A stretch of 64,000 bases of DNA, from contig JASDFA010000004.1 in the NCBI GenBank assembly GCA_035772735.1, positions 18,751,501 to 18,815,500 of the forward strand, read 5' to 3'. The notes beneath the pieces were generated by a model. The model did not search any database, was not told the DNA's origin, and was given only the letters and a program-made list of their open reading frames with translations. Each line of letters begins with the position of its first letter. Position 1 is the stretch's first letter. The DNA is from Datura wrightii (taxonomy: Eukaryota; Streptophyta; Magnoliopsida; Solanales; Solanaceae). A program made the translations under genes and the position numbers. Of the stretch, positions 1 to 12,400 are shown one piece after another.

Positions 1-1330
1 TTCTCCAAAGGGGGAAATGATGTGCTTCGATATCAGGGTCGCTTGTATGTCTCAAAGGTTGATGATTTGAGAAATCAAATGTTGCATGAGGCTTACGGTT
101 CTAGATATTTGATACATCCAGGTGCCACCAAGATGTATCGTGACCTACAAGAAGTCTATTGGTGGAATGGCATGAAGAAGGACATCGCAGAATTTGTGAC
201 TAAGTGTCCAAATTGTCAGCAAGTGAAGGCTAAGCACCAGAGACTAGGAGGTGTACTTCAAGATATCAGTATTCCTACTTGGAAGTGAGAGGAGATTAAT
301 ATGGACTTCATCACAGGGTTACCTCGCACTCGTCAGTAGTATGACTCCATTTGGGTGGTCGTGGACAGGTTGACCAAAGACGCTTATTTTTACCGATCAA
401 AACCACTGATTTAGCAAAGGATTATGCCAAACTAAACATCCGAGAGCTACTTCGATTGCATGGAGTGACCTTGTCCATCATATCAGACAGAGGTACTCAA
501 TTTACCTCTTAGTTTTGGAGATCATTTCAAAAGAGACTTGGTACTCAGGTCAAGTTAGTACAGTATTTCACCTGCAAACGGATGGTCAAGCGGAGCTGAC
601 AATTCAAACTCTCGAGGACATGTTGAGGGAATATGTGATTGACTTCAGGGTAGTTGGGATGACCATTTGCCTCTCATTGAGTTCGCGTAACAGCTACCAT
701 TCCAGCGTTCGGATGGCTCCATTTGAGGCTCTCTATGGGCGGAGATATAGATCACCTATTGGTTAGCTTGAAGTCGGTGAAGCTGCGATGGTCGGACCAG
801 ATTTAGTCCATGAGGCCATGGAAAAAGTTTAGCTCATAAGGGATCGGTTGAAAATAGCTCAGAGTTGCCAAAAGTCCTATGTGGATGTGACGAGGAGAGA
901 GCTCGAGTTTGAAGTTGATGATTGAGTGTTTTTAAAGGTATATCCCATGAAGGGAGTGATGAGATTCGGAAAGAAAAGGAAACTCAGTCCTCGTTATGTT
1001 GGCCCGTACCGAATTGTGAGACATATTGGCAAGGTGGCTTACGAGTTGGAATTACCCTCAGAATTAGCTTCAGTCCATCCAGTTTTCCATATATCACTCC
1101 TAAAGAAGTGTTTGGGTGATCCATCTCTAGTTGTTCCGGTGGAGAGTGTAGGTGTTTAGGACAGCCTCAGTTATGAAGAGGTTTTGGTAGAAATATTAGA
1201 TCGTCAGGTTCGAAGGCTAAGGAACAAAGAATTCTCTTCAGTTAAATTTTTATGGAGGAATCAGTATGTTGAGGGAGCTACCTAGGAAGCCAAAGTAGAT
1301 ATGATGGCTAGATAGCCACATATATTTTCT
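1..1330 (+). pseudogene. Decayed Ty3/gypsy (chromovirus) integrase and chromodomain end, element E
   Basis: This is the 3' part of a pol gene that enters from the left window edge. At 22-288 an HHCC integrase zinc finger is readable (HPGATKMYRD, then CPNCQQVK). The core follows in other frames: MDFITGLP near 300, SDRGTQF near 485, and DGQAEL near 580, where the Arg that usually follows the catalytic Glu is replaced by Leu. At 926-1159 the GPY/F module (LSPRYVGPY) is clear, then a chromodomain-like tail to about 1325 (YEEV, ILDRQVRRLR, WRNQ). Several stops (for example TAG 1157-1159) and frame changes make it non-functional. Homologous regions in elements A and B show the same order of modules. 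Family: chromovirus, probably Tekay/Del-like. Confidence 0.88.
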
Positions 1331-1596
1331 TTCGGCTCAATTTCAGCTTGAGGTATCAGTTTTTGTATTAATACTCTATTCATTTTCATGTTCATCTCAT
1401 GTATCTCAATTTCTTTCATGTAAATGGATGTATGTGTAGTTTGGGAATTCAGTTCAGTCATGTAGTTCAAATCGGAGTCAGTTATTTTGTTAGTTTTCGG
1501 CTTATATGATCAGTATTTGAGTATAATGGTTGCATTTCTCTGCTTTTCTATACGATTTTCAATATTCGAGGATGAATGTTCCTAAGAGAGAGATAT
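1331..1596 (+). other. Element E 3' noncoding region with polypurine tract
   Basis: Noncoding stretch between the pol end and the LTR. The last 35 bases carry the box TATTCGAGGATGAATG (1563-1578), a relative of the pre-PPT hairpin seen in elements A, B and C. A purine-rich tract follows (AAGAGAGAGA, about 1584-1593) and should be the plus-strand primer. The LTR begins at TGTAAAACC. Confidence 0.7.
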
Positions 1597-3801
1597 TGTA
1601 AAACCTTGAAAGTCCTAAGATCAGACCCAAGAGTTGAAACGGAGAAAATAGGATTTTCTGTACCATGTCACAGAACGAGTCATCCTCTGACCCATCAAGA
1701 TGATGACGAGTCATTAAGTGACTCGCGATGAGGAGTATGACTTAAGTTGGAATTTTTGGCTTTTGGGTCACCAAGGACATGACCACGAGTCATGAACAGC
1801 CCTACGACTCGTTAAGTCAGTCGTGGTCAAGGTGAGGTAAAGGTAGGAGAAATTGGGTAGTGCACCTAATGGATGGGTCACCACAACTCGTTGGGTGCAT
1901 CATGAGTCATGGTATGCCCCGTGGTGAGCCCTAGGTGAGATTTGGCAGTGAAGGTAATGGAAGGTGACCATGAATCGTGGTCACCAATGATGAATCGTTA
2001 GGTCCCTCATGAGGACCCTTTGAGGAAATATGGGCAGTGTACTTAACAACTCCTGACCATGAGTCGTGGTCCATAGAAACGACTCGTCCAGTCCACTGTT
2101 TGGACTGGCAGTCTATTTTTCTCTGAGTTTATTAAGTGCTTTTCTATAATTTCTATGATCCTAAGGCCTAAATTACGTCGTTATAAGCTATGAATAATGA
2201 GTTTTAAGAGGGGTACATTCATTCTAAGATATTCTTATTCATGCATGCAAGTGTAGAATTCTAGAGAGGTGATCAAGCTCAATTTCTTCCACGTTCTTCT
2301 CAATTCTTCCTTGGGCAATCAGAGAAGTTGTAGAATCAGTTCTTCTCAGGCATGTAAGGTTATGAATGGGCGAAATTGTTCACACCCACGCCCAACTCCT
2401 CTCTAATTCATGAAATTCTATTAATAATTCTATGGGGTTTTATCCCAATTCTTATTAAATCCTTATGATCTATCCATGGGTTAATCTCTCTCATATATAA
2501 ATTCTAGTTTTATGAATCATGGGCAGATTTTATAGCTATTTAGATTTAAATTTCTACAAACTATGCCCAATTATGCATGTTTCATGAAAGTTCAAGTTAT
2601 GATTCTATTTTGATTTTGATATTTATTAACCCATAATGATTTATGACTCATGATATGATTTATCTCAATTACTTACCATGGATTTATGAGATATCAAGTA
2701 TATACATATTTTACAAGTATGCATTAACTTCATGATTTATGGATTTATGATTTTTGGCCGACTCACGTGTCTTATTTCATGGCTAGTTTACGTATGTCAA
2801 GCATGCTTATGATTATCATGATTTTAAACTAGCCCATGAATCTCATGTATATTATCCTATGAGCACTATATATATTTTCGGAGTAGTATTTAATACCGAG
2901 TAGACACGGGTCCAAGCATACCCCGAGTCTCAGAACTACGTGCAATATAGCTACGATGGGACCTCCATGATACTGTCTCCTTTTTCCTAAATGGGCCTTC
3001 TATTGTGATATCACATCTTTTTCATGGTTCTACCCTTGGCAAGGTACGAACACCCTCCCGACTAGGGGTTTATAGATCGGGCTCCATGTGTGCTCATATA
3101 GGGTATGTCGATTATAAGAATCACCCACTGTTCCTCATGATTTAAGTATGGTTATGATTATATACTTTGGCTCAAGTAATGTTAAATAAATCTTTTCTCT
3201 TATGATTATGATTATGAATGATTTACGAATGTTTTGAAAACCTTGAGCCTTACGTTTGCATTATGATATTTATGTTACTATCATGTTGTCCTACTCTTAT
3301 AAACTTTTATGTATTTTAACTATCCGTTTTACATACCTTGCATACTCGGTATATTTTACATATTGAACGCGTACTCTATGTTGTATCGTCTCATTATATA
3401 GGTTCGAGGGATCTTTCTCAGCAGCATCCTTAGCCCCTGCTCTCCCACTCAGTCTTATCCAGCTAGCATTGGTAAGTCCTCATCCTCCGAGGACATTCAG
3501 TATCCATAGTTGTTGTGTCTCCCTTCAGTTTCAAACTTATCAGGTTAGTTGTGGGTGTTGTCCCATAAATCCATCAGATATGTTAGAGGCTTTCAGAATT
3601 TGAGTAGTAATCAGCTTGTGTGTATGATGTAAATTCTAGTTCTGATGTTATGTTATGTTTACACTTCCGCTATGTTTATTATGATGATCTTTCGCTTATC
3701 TATGATTAGGTTAGACGTATATTCATGCCATGGGTCGACTTAGAGCCTCTCGGGGTTCCTTGTCATGTGTCTCGATTCGGGCCTATGTTCGGTTCATGAC
3801 A
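1597..3801 (+). repeat. 3' LTR of element E (about 2.2 kb)
   Basis: It starts with TGTAAAACC just after the polypurine tract and ends with ATGACA, the TG...CA ends expected of an LTR. Minus-strand LINE sequence starts directly after the end. The first 500 bases are rich in variants of the near-palindrome ACGAGTCGT (1670-2090). The 5' LTR lies outside the window, so neither identity between LTRs nor the target duplication can be checked. The right-hand duplicate would be CATAT (3802-3806). Confidence 0.75.
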
Positions 3802-5071
3802 CATATCCTCTTGAGCTTTTAGTTCTGCAACAATTAACTCAGGAAAATCCTTTGGATTCAACATAGGGCTCAGTAGATGTTCTTTAGCAGATGGTATTAC
3901 TATATCTTTCATAGTGGTACTAGGGCATCTTCAAGCTTTGAATTAGTTCTGGCTCCTGATGATGCTCTATTGTTAAAGGCTAATGTTATACTGGTCCCTT
4001 AGGTCTCCGTTGCTTCTTCTTAGGGGGCTCAAATCTCTTCCTGGGTATAGCCTGTTTCTACATGTGTTCCTCTCACATATGTGCCCTATATTTTGGAATT
4101 GCTCACAAAACATAGGTCTCCAATCATATGTTCACAGCTTGTACAAAAGTTCTTCCATGTGGATCCATTATATTCACCTTATCAGGTAATTTCTTGGTTA
4201 TGTTTACCTCAATAAACATTCTAGCAAATGATACCCTACTCTACTTAGTTGTGCATTCATCCGCATACACGGGGGTTCCTATTGAGCTGGCAATCCTACT
4301 TAGAGAATTGTAACCCCAGCAATTCAAATGAAGTTTGGGAAACTTAACCCACAATGGCACCTCACTAGGAAATTCCTTTGAGAAATCAAAGTTAGCAGTC
4401 CATTTTTTCAGTATCATCGGTCTATAATTCATGATATACGGGCTTAAATATAGAACCTCCCTCATATCATCAATGGTCTGAAATTTGATAACGAAATAAC
4501 CTTCCTCATGCATATAAACATCCGTCATTGCAACATTGTTCCAATTCTTGGCCACAAACCGATGCATCATATTATATCTAGGGTTATCCCCTACAACATA
4601 CACAATAAGAGAACATTCCCACTTCTCTGTCTCCTTTTCAACCTCTTCCTTTTCTAGCTGAATTACCATCTCCCCATTGATTACCTCTAGAGAAATGTAG
4701 GTTAGTGCCATCCCATGTGCAGCAGCAAGATTGTTTTAAAATAAATTCTTCCACACCTTCTCCTCAGCTATCTCCATCGATTCCTGTAGATCTGGTACTA
4801 TTCCATTAGAATTCACATGTTGCCCCTTTTCTGGTCGACTAGCTTTCAAGTCCTTTCCATAACTAGATCTTGTGGGTACGTGCGAGCTAGGTACCTCAGC
4901 CGGCAATATCCCAATTGGAGTTGCGATTGGGGTTTCATCCAACTCCGATATGGCATTAGTAGCCACCGGTGTATTCACAATGCCATTGGATGGGGCTAAT
5001 AGTATTTTCCTTGGTCTCCCTCTTCCTCTGTTCTTTCTTTTCCTCAATGTTTTACTCTTCCCTCTAACCAT
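3802..5071 (-). pseudogene. LINE (plant L1 type) ORF1 5' portion, DUF4283 protein, broken
   Basis: Read right to left, ORF1 starts at ATG 5071-5069 in a good context (ACCATGG) with an AT-hook-like basic start (RGRGRPRK). A TAA at 4738-4736 interrupts it, but the same frame continues through a DUF4283 RNA-binding domain (4711-4241; motifs KWECSLIVYVVG, HEEGYFVIKF, PLWVKFPKLHLNCW). Beyond a further stop near 4241 the code can be followed in other frames to a zinc knuckle near 4120-4080 (WRPMFCEQFQNIGHIC), where the second Cys has become Phe. Traces continue to about 3810, where element E cuts it. ORF2 is absent, so the rest of the LINE should lie left of the window beyond element E. Confidence 0.82.
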
Positions 5072-5337
5072 GGTACTCGTCGGCGTTGTTTACTAACAAA
5101 CATCGCCATGAGAGAGAGAAGCATGGTAAAGAGAGCAACTTTTGTTAAGCACATTTCGGATAGTTGTTTTAATATTTCTTCCGGTAAAATAAATAAATTT
5201 TTAATATTCCAAAATGAATAAATTTTTCAAAGTTAAAAAGATTATTAATATTTTAAAAAAAATATATCCTTCTATCTAATAGATTTTAAAATTATTTCTA
5301 ATTTTTTAAAAGAACTGAGAAGAAACAAAAGAGTAAT
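5072..5337 (-). other. LINE leader and AT-rich spacer
   Basis: The first 50 or so bases next to the LINE ORF1 start (5072-5125, read on the minus strand) are probably its 5' untranslated leader. The rest is AT-rich with no ORF or motif that I can support. The exact 5' end of the LINE is not visible. Confidence 0.4.
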
Positions 5338-5400
5338 TCATACTATATTAATAGTATGAAGGTTTAAAAATGTTGACTGGACTTTTTGCTTTTATTAAAA
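5338..5400 (+). mobile_element. Left piece of an AT-rich repeat unit (candidate Helitron-like), split by element A
   Basis: It begins TCATACTATATTAATAG and continues GTATGAAGG...AATGTTGACTGG. The same opening recurs at 18826 and 19174. The unit stops at TAAAA (5396-5400) and resumes after TAAAA at 17073, so element A landed inside it. The Helitron assignment rests on TC starts and a hairpin near TTAG at the 3' end of a related unit, and is tentative. Confidence 0.5.
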
Positions 5401-5486
5401 TGTTATACCTCGTAGGATTCTCGGCACCTAGATGACCTATTCGCACGTTGGTTAAGCATATTTAAAGGCCATACTTGCTAAAGAAA
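5401..5486 (+). repeat. Truncated first LTR of element A
   Basis: It matches the first 86 bases of the full LTRs (TGTTATACC... to GCTAAAGAAA) with a few substitutions, then changes abruptly to integrase sequence. AGAAA at 5482-5486 occurs at both parental sites (6729-6733 in the LTR and 13317-13321 in integrase), which marks the deletion junction. Confidence 0.9.
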
Positions 5487-6382
5487 TAGTTAGACTACAT
5501 GGAGTGCCGGTATCCATTATTTCAGATAGGGGAGCTCAGTTCACAGCTAGATTCTGGCAGTCGTTCCAGAAGGGTTTGGGAACGCAGATTAACTTGAGTA
5601 CAGCATTCCACCCTCAGACAGATGGGCAGGCTGAGCGGACTATCCAAACGCTCGAAGATATGCTGCGAGCGTGTGTACTAGATTTTCGGGGTAGCTGGGA
5701 TGAGCATCTTTTGTTGATTGAATTTGCTTATAATAACAGTTATCATTCAGCTCTCCAGATGGCGCCCTTTGAAGCATTATATGGGCGAAAATGTAGATCG
5801 CCAGTGGGTTGGTTTGAAGTAGGGGAATCAGCATTGGATGGCCCAGACATTGTTCGGCAGTTAGAGGAAAAGATAAAGCTTATCCGAGAACGTTTACTGA
5901 CTGCTGAGAGCCGCCAGAAGTCTTACGCAGATATGCGGCGCAGAAATCTAGAATTTGCGGTAAATGACTGGGTATATCTGAAAGTGTCTCCAATGAAAGG
6001 GGTGATGAGATTTGGCAAGAAAGGCAAGCTTAGCCCAAGATTCATTGGACCGTATCAGATTCGGCGAAGAATAGGCCGAGTTGCATACGAATTGAATTTA
6101 CCTCCGGAGTTAGCATCTGTTCACCCAGTATTCCATGTCTCTATGTTGAGGAAGTTCGTAGGAGACCCTTCTACAGTAGTTCCCGTTCAGGATGTTCAGG
6201 TCACAGAAGAGTTAGCATATGAAGAGGTTCCAGTAGCTATTTTAGACAGACAGATTCGCAGGTTGAGGACTAAAGATGTTGCATCTGTCAAAGTATTGTG
6301 GCGTAACAGGAACCGTGAGGAAATGACGTGGGAAGCTGAAGAAGATATGAAAGATAGGTACCCTCACCTATTCCAGGCCTAG
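5487..6382 (+). pseudogene. Integrase core to chromodomain fragment (first internal copy of A)
   Basis: An open frame of 292 codons from ATG 5504 to the stop at 6380-6382. It holds the second half of the integrase core (SDRGAQF near its start, then DGQAERTIQ with the catalytic Glu), the GPY/F module (KLSPRFIGPY) and a C-terminal chromodomain-like tail ending YPHLFQA. It lacks gag, protease, RT, RNase H and the first catalytic Asp, so it cannot act alone despite being uninterrupted. It aligns base for base with 13322-14217. It keeps CGA where the second copy has the TGA at 13501-13503, so it is closer to the ancestral reading there. Confidence 0.92.
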
Positions 6383-6647
6383 TCAGGCGACAGGTATGTC
6401 CGTTTTATTGCTTATGTAATATCTTATGGTTGTATATGTATAAGTGAGAAAGATTGATACTTAGCCATCCAGTGAATCCTAAAGTATTGTGTACAGTACC
6501 TGTATTGGACTTTTATGCATTTCAGGTTTTTGGTATAGTCCATATTACAAGGGAGACTCTGGCGAAATTTTTTCTAAACAAGTAAGTTAAGTAGTCCTCT
6601 AGATAGCAGTATACATTCGAGGACGAATGTTCTTAAGGGGGGGAGAA
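6383..6647 (+). other. 3' noncoding region, hairpin and polypurine tract (first copy)
   Basis: Noncoding run from the pol stop to the LTR. It holds the inverted repeat CATTCG-AGGA-CGAATG (6614-6629) directly before the polypurine tract AAGGGGGGGAGAA (6635-6647). The second copy has the same layout at 14218-14482. Confidence 0.85.
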
Positions 6648-9219
6648 TGTTATACCCCGTAGGATTCCCGGCACCTAGATGACCTATTCGCATGTTGGTT
6701 AAGCATATTTGAAGGCCATACGTGCTAAAGAAAGGCCCGGGAAAATATCGGACGAGAAACCTGTCGAACCATTGCGGAAGGAGCCGAGGCAGAGCCCCTC
6801 CGAGATGGCAGCGTGTCACGGAGGTGAGGCCTCCGCGTTGGCTCCGTGACACATTGGCCTTGTCCAGGCCCAAGTATATAAAGCCCCACTTCAGTTTTAA
6901 ATCATTAAACACTTATAATTTCTGGTGAAACAGAGAGGGATCAGCAGAGAAAAGATAAGAACGAAGGGGGTAATATAATTTTCATCCGATTACGCTGCTA
7001 AACGTTGTCCAAACTCAAATTAACCTCAGATACCGAGGTATTTAGCAGCAGAGAGCATTCCTACGGATTTAGTTTCATGAAATACGGCCGACGAATCGTC
7101 GAGCTACCGAGCTAAGGCAAGTAGAATTGCTCCAAACTAGTGTCTATGTGTTCCTAGCTAAGAAGTGAATAGTTCTCCCTTCTGGACCTCTGAAAAATAG
7201 CGAGTTTTTGACCGTCTTTCGATAAGCCTAAATTTAGGCTATAAATTATATCGAAAGTGACGTTGCTCTTTAAAATAAAGTTGTGTTTAGTATTAATTGA
7301 CATATTTATAAATGCAGTTGGGAGAAAATAGTTGAAGTACCGGCCGAGCCTCGTCCGACAGACGGATAGTTCGAGGATAAGGTATGTAAAGCTAGTTTCC
7401 TCGGCAAGTTAAGTAATCTCGGTACAGTACAGTAATTTAAAGGCCAGTAGAATGTTCACAAGTCATGTGTTATGTTTATTACGAATGTTGGTACGATATT
7501 AGAAGCATCATGTTGTATTTAGCGCGAAACTTGTTAGCACGATATAGATCCTAATATAAGTGTTAGGAACTGCACAGCATGCTCAGTATGTGATGCGACA
7601 CAGAATGTTAGGATATCATTGTATTTAGTTGAAACCCGGTAAAGCAATGTAATATCTGTAAGACATCTCAGAAGTAGAATGATAAGTTAAAATGAAGTCT
7701 AGAAAGCATGTTAGGAATAGTAAATCATGTCACTATAGAAACTCAGCATACAGCATGGTTTTCAGCAGAAAGACTATATCCCGTTCAGCATTACACTCGG
7801 TACAGCATGGCAGAAGACTATATATTATATACGTATACTATTGTCAGTCTCAGCATGTATTAAACTAGCTCAGCATATAGTATGTACAAACACCTTACTA
7901 TTATTCGTTTCAGTATATGAGATATGCAGATAGTATTACTAGTTGAGACCATTGTATTGTCTTGGGGTTGGACTACCTAGCACCCATGACCGCCCCAGGG
8001 TTGATAGCTATATCGACTCGTCCGCCAGAGGACGAGGATACGTCGCTCTACGGAGTGGCATGCCGTCCCACAGGGGACGAAGATGGGATGCTAGTTTTCC
8101 CCATATTGTGCCTTGATCGGCCCTTACACACCCCTGTCGAGCGGATACGCCTGGGTGTTGATTCAGGAGTCCTCCAGACTCAGATGCAGTTATAGTCAGG
8201 GGCTCAGCGAGCCCAAGTGCATACCCAGGGGACCGGCGGGATGCTTATAGTTATTATAGGAGATGGGATGACCGGGGTAGGGGTATAGATTCTGTGCTGG
8301 TTGTACCCCCCCGGCTTATGGGGGTCGGGTAAGGTTTGTGTGTGCTATGTTATGTTATGATATGTTAGGCCGTGTTATAGTAGATACGAGTAGATCGACA
8401 GTAGAACGATAAATCCTAAGGTATGACTCCTACTCATTCCAGTATAATTAAAAGAAGGTATGATTTACATTATCAGACAGTTAATCCATTCCTTTCTACT
8501 TCAGTTTCATCAGTTGTATTGTTATTTTCAGGTATTTCTTTCAGTTATTGCTTTACATACTCAGTACCAGCGGTACTGACGCCCGGTGGGGCGCTGCATT
8601 ACTTGCCTGCAGGTACTCATAGACGAGCAGGCGATACCACGTGATTCCTGTCAGCGATCGAGTATTCAGCTCCTGTCATCCGGAGACTGAATCCCAGAGG
8701 TGTATTTCTCTTCTTTTGTTGTACAGCACGGGTAGGTCGGGGCCCTGTCCGGATCATTTCTATTGCTATTCCTAGAGGCTTGCAGTCTGTATATATACTT
8801 TCCTGTTGTCAGTTGAGCCGGTCGTGTGAGGCCGTACAGTTGTATAGCTGTTAGTACTTTTGTTTCCTTTATGTTGGCCGTGTGGGGCCATAGTTCGACA
8901 GTAGTGGTGACCTTGCCGGTCACGTAGCTATCCAGTACTTCATGGTTGAGTTATAGATAACTAGACAGCATGGTGGCCTTGTCGGCCCGCATAGGTTTCC
9001 CTATAGTTGCTTGTTTCTGGTTAGCTGTTATTACAGGTACAGGAGGCTATAGGCCAATGGGCCGGGGGCTGTGTTTATAGCCGTTATATAGCCCTTTGTT
9101 TCCAGAAATGTGAGTTAGAGCCAGCCAGGCACCAGATGTGCTCAGGCTTAGCAGTCTAGCAGTTCAGGTCCTAGTAGGGCACCAGGTGCCAGTCATACCC
9201 CCCAAGGAGGGGTGTGACA
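6648..9219 (+). repeat. Middle LTR of element A (2572 bp)
   Basis: TGTTATACC start after the PPT, GTGACA end four bases before the tRNA-Met primer site. It serves as 3' LTR of the first copy and 5' LTR of the second. It contains an 11-bp inverted repeat in U3 (GTGTCACGGAG 6813-6823, CTCCGTGACAC 6842-6852), a TATA box (6875-6883) and a string of short hairpins near its 3' end. The small ORFs in it have no recognisable domain. It differs from the last LTR mainly by an insertion of about 19 bp in the latter near 15690. Confidence 0.93.
6875..6883 (+). promoter_or_regulatory. LTR TATA box (TATATAAAG), middle LTR of A
   Basis: A TATA box about 225 bases into the LTR, just after a GC-rich inverted repeat. 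The same place in the other LTRs also has a TATA box, so it probably sets the U3/R start of element transcription. Confidence 0.65.
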
Positions 9220-9432
9220 AACTTGGTATCAGAGCAGGTCGTATCCCAGGGAGTCTGCAAGCCATGCTAAGTAGAGTCCTGTCCATGGATGTGTTGTGCA
9301 CCACATACTATGGGTAGGAGGCTGCAAGGCATGATAAGATGGTTGTCTTTTATTCTTATTCAGTCGTGTTGTAGAGCGGTACAATATAGGGTTGAGTCCC
9401 TAAAAGCTTACTATATTCTTTGGTTACAGATA
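9220..9432 (+). other. tRNA-Met primer binding site and leader of element A
   Basis: Four bases after the LTR end, TGGTATCAGAGC (9224-9235) is the usual plant site complementary to the 3' end of initiator tRNA-Met. A leader of about 200 bases follows up to the gag start codon. It is recognisable at the same position in elements B, C1 and C2 (for example GGAGGCTGCAAGGCATGATA near 9310), so part of it may serve packaging. Confidence 0.9.
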
Positions 9433-12400
9433 ATGTCAGACCAGCGACATCCTATCACAGGTTGGAGCTTAGATATTGCAGCAGGGGAAGGCACCAGCAG
9501 GATGCCTCACCCTCGTTTAGAAATAGCCCGATCAGAGGGAACTACAGAGGCATCGTCCCAGCCTTCTCAGCAGTCTCCACCACATCAGGAGCCGCTTGGG
9601 GCGACAGTACCTTCAGCAGTCCCTATACCGACACCTTCCGACCAGGAGGTTAGGAGTGTTGTAGTTATGTTAGCACAGATGATGGTTGCTCAGCGTCAGC
9701 CAATGCCGTCTACAGTTGCGGAGTCATTAGGAGGGCCCGGTAGTTAGAGGGTCCGAGAGTTCTTAGCTCTGAATTCCCCACAGTTTACAGGTACGGACCG
9801 AACAGAGGACCCTCAGGATTTTCTGGATAAAATGCAGAGAATCTTCAGGGTTATGCATGCCACGCCTACAGAATCAGTTGAGTTGGCAGCATTCCGGTTA
9901 CGGGACATCGCCGTGTTGTGGTATGAAAGCTGGGAAAGGTCCCGAGGGAGAGATGTTTCCCCTCCAACCTGGTCCAGCTTTTCAGGAGCTTTTCTGGATC
10001 ACTATTTGCCGTGAGAGATTCGACAGGCCCGGGTAGACCAGTTTCTACATCTGGATCAGGGGGCCATGAGTGTTCGGGAATATTCCTTGCGGTTTGATTC
10101 TTTAGCTCGGTATGCACCGGCCTTTGTTGATACCATGGCATCCAGAGTACACCGCTTCATCATGGGGTTGAATCCAGAATATGTTGAGACTTGCATTACG
10201 GCCACACTGCGAGAGGACATGGACATTGCTCGAGTTCAGGCATTTGCCCAGAATATTGAGGGCATCAGACAGCGGCATCGGGAGATCAGAAGGGTTAATC
10301 AGGAACAGCATCGCCGGGACAGGCCAGTTGAGTTACAGAGGGAGGCCCGGGGAGGACCCAGGCCACGATTGTTAGACAGGCCGCCCAGGCCCCCGCCTCC
10401 GCCACAGCCGCAGGGGGGTAGATTCAGTCGTAGGGGGCAGTCAGAGACTAGTAGAGGCTCGCAGATGGCAGATTCACCATTATAGAGGAGGGCGGAGCAG
10501 AGTAGGTATACCCTACCACTTTGCCCTATATGCAGTCGACGCCATCCTGGAGCATACAGGTATGGTTCCACCGCATGTTATATTTGTGGCCAAGAAGGCC
10601 ATTTGATGAAAGATTGCCCAGCCAGAGGTCGAGAGGACCGGGATAGACAGGATAGGGCATCTGCAGGGTCACGAGCCACAGCATCCTCGGCAGGGCGCAG
10701 GCCCTCAGTTTCAGCAGGCAGGGGTCAGGGCAGATCAGAGGCCTCCAGTACGGGTGCGGGTCCAAGCCGTACATATGCTTTACCAGGGAGGCAAGATTCA
10801 GAAGCGTCACGTGATGTTTTGATAGGTATGCTAACTATCTGCTCACACCCTGCTTATGTGTTGATTGATCCAGGGTCTACTTTGTCCTACATTACTCCAT
10901 TTGTGGCACAAAAGTTTAGTATTGCACCAGAATTATTGCAGCAGCCCTTTTTAGTATCCACGCCCGTCGGTAACTCTATTGTGGCTAGCAAAATTTACCG
11001 AGGGTGTACAGTAGAGGTTGCTGACCGTCAAACCACAGTAGATCTGGTCGAGTTAGAAATGATAGACTTCGATGCCATAATGGGTATGGATTGGTTAGTA
11101 CCGTGCTTTGCCAACGTTGAATGTTGGACCAAGACGGTCCGATTCCACTTCCCAGGAGAAGCAGTGCGAGAGTGGAACGGTAGCACCGCTATGCCAAAAG
11201 GTAGGTTTATTTCCTACCTTCAGGCGGGAAAGTTGATATCTAAGGGATGTATTTACCATCTGGTCAGAGTCCAGGATGTCCAAGAAGGATCTCCGATACT
11301 CCAGTCTGTTCCGGTAGTGAATGAATTCCCTGATGTGTTTCCTGATGAGTTACCTGGTATTCCCCCAGAAAGGGAGATAGATTTTGCTATTGACTTGTTA
11401 CCAGGCACTCAGCCGATATCAATTCCTCCCTATCGTATGGCTCCTGTGGAACTCAGAGAATTAAAAGAGCAGTTGAAAGATTTATTGGATAAAGGTTTTA
11501 TCAGGCCGAGTACTTTACCGTGGGGTGCGCCAGTTTTATTTGTGAGGAAGAAAGATGGCTCGCTCCGAATGTGCATAGATTATCGGCAATTAAACAAAGT
11601 TACAGTAAAGAACAAGTACCCGCTTCCCAGAATTGATGACTTATTTGATCAGTTGCAGGGAGCCAGATACTTTTCTAAGACTGACTTGCGGTCCGGATAT
11701 CACCAGGTCTGAGTACGTGAGAGAGATATTCCTAAGACAGCGTTCAGGACCCGATATGGACATTTTGAATTTCTAGTCATGTCCTTCGGGTTAACGAATG
11801 CCCCGGAAGTCTTCATGGACCTGATGAACAGTATTTTCAGACCTTTCCTGGACTTGTTCGTGATAGTATTCATTGATGACATTCTGGTGTATTCTCGCTC
11901 TGAAGCAGATCACCGGACTCATTTGCGGACAGTGCTCCAGATCCTCAGGGACCGCCAGCTGTATGCTAAATTTTCTAAGTGTGAATTCTGGCATAACTCA
12001 GTGGCCTTTTTAGGACATATCGTGTCGGACACTGGTATACAAGTTGACAAGCAGAAAATAGAAGCAGTTAAGTCATGGCCTAGACCTACCACTCCAACTG
12101 AAGTTCGTAGCTTTCTGGGGTTGGTAGGATATTACAGGAGGTTCGTTGAAGGGTTCTCGACCATTGCGGCACCTCTGACTAAACTGACACAGAAAGCAGC
12201 AAGGTTTCAGTGGACAGAGGCATGCGAGCAGAGCTTCCAGGAACTGAAAGACAGATTAACCTCCGCCCCAGTATTAGCATTTCCGGAAGGCACAGAAGGT
12301 TATTCGGTCTATTGCGACGCGTCAGGTGTCGGGTTAGGTTGTGTGTTGATGCAGCATGGTAGAGTGATAGCATATGCTTCCAGACAGCTGAGGAAACACG

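Noticed and set aside
7962..8195. 77-aa ORF repeated at 15816-16049 in element A
   Set aside because: Both lie at the same place in homologous LTRs. Conservation is explained by LTR identity, and the related LTR of B has no such open frame.
8423..8644. 73-aa ORF in the LTR, repeated at 16276
   Set aside because: Same reason: LTR homology only, no domain, not conserved as a frame in B or C.
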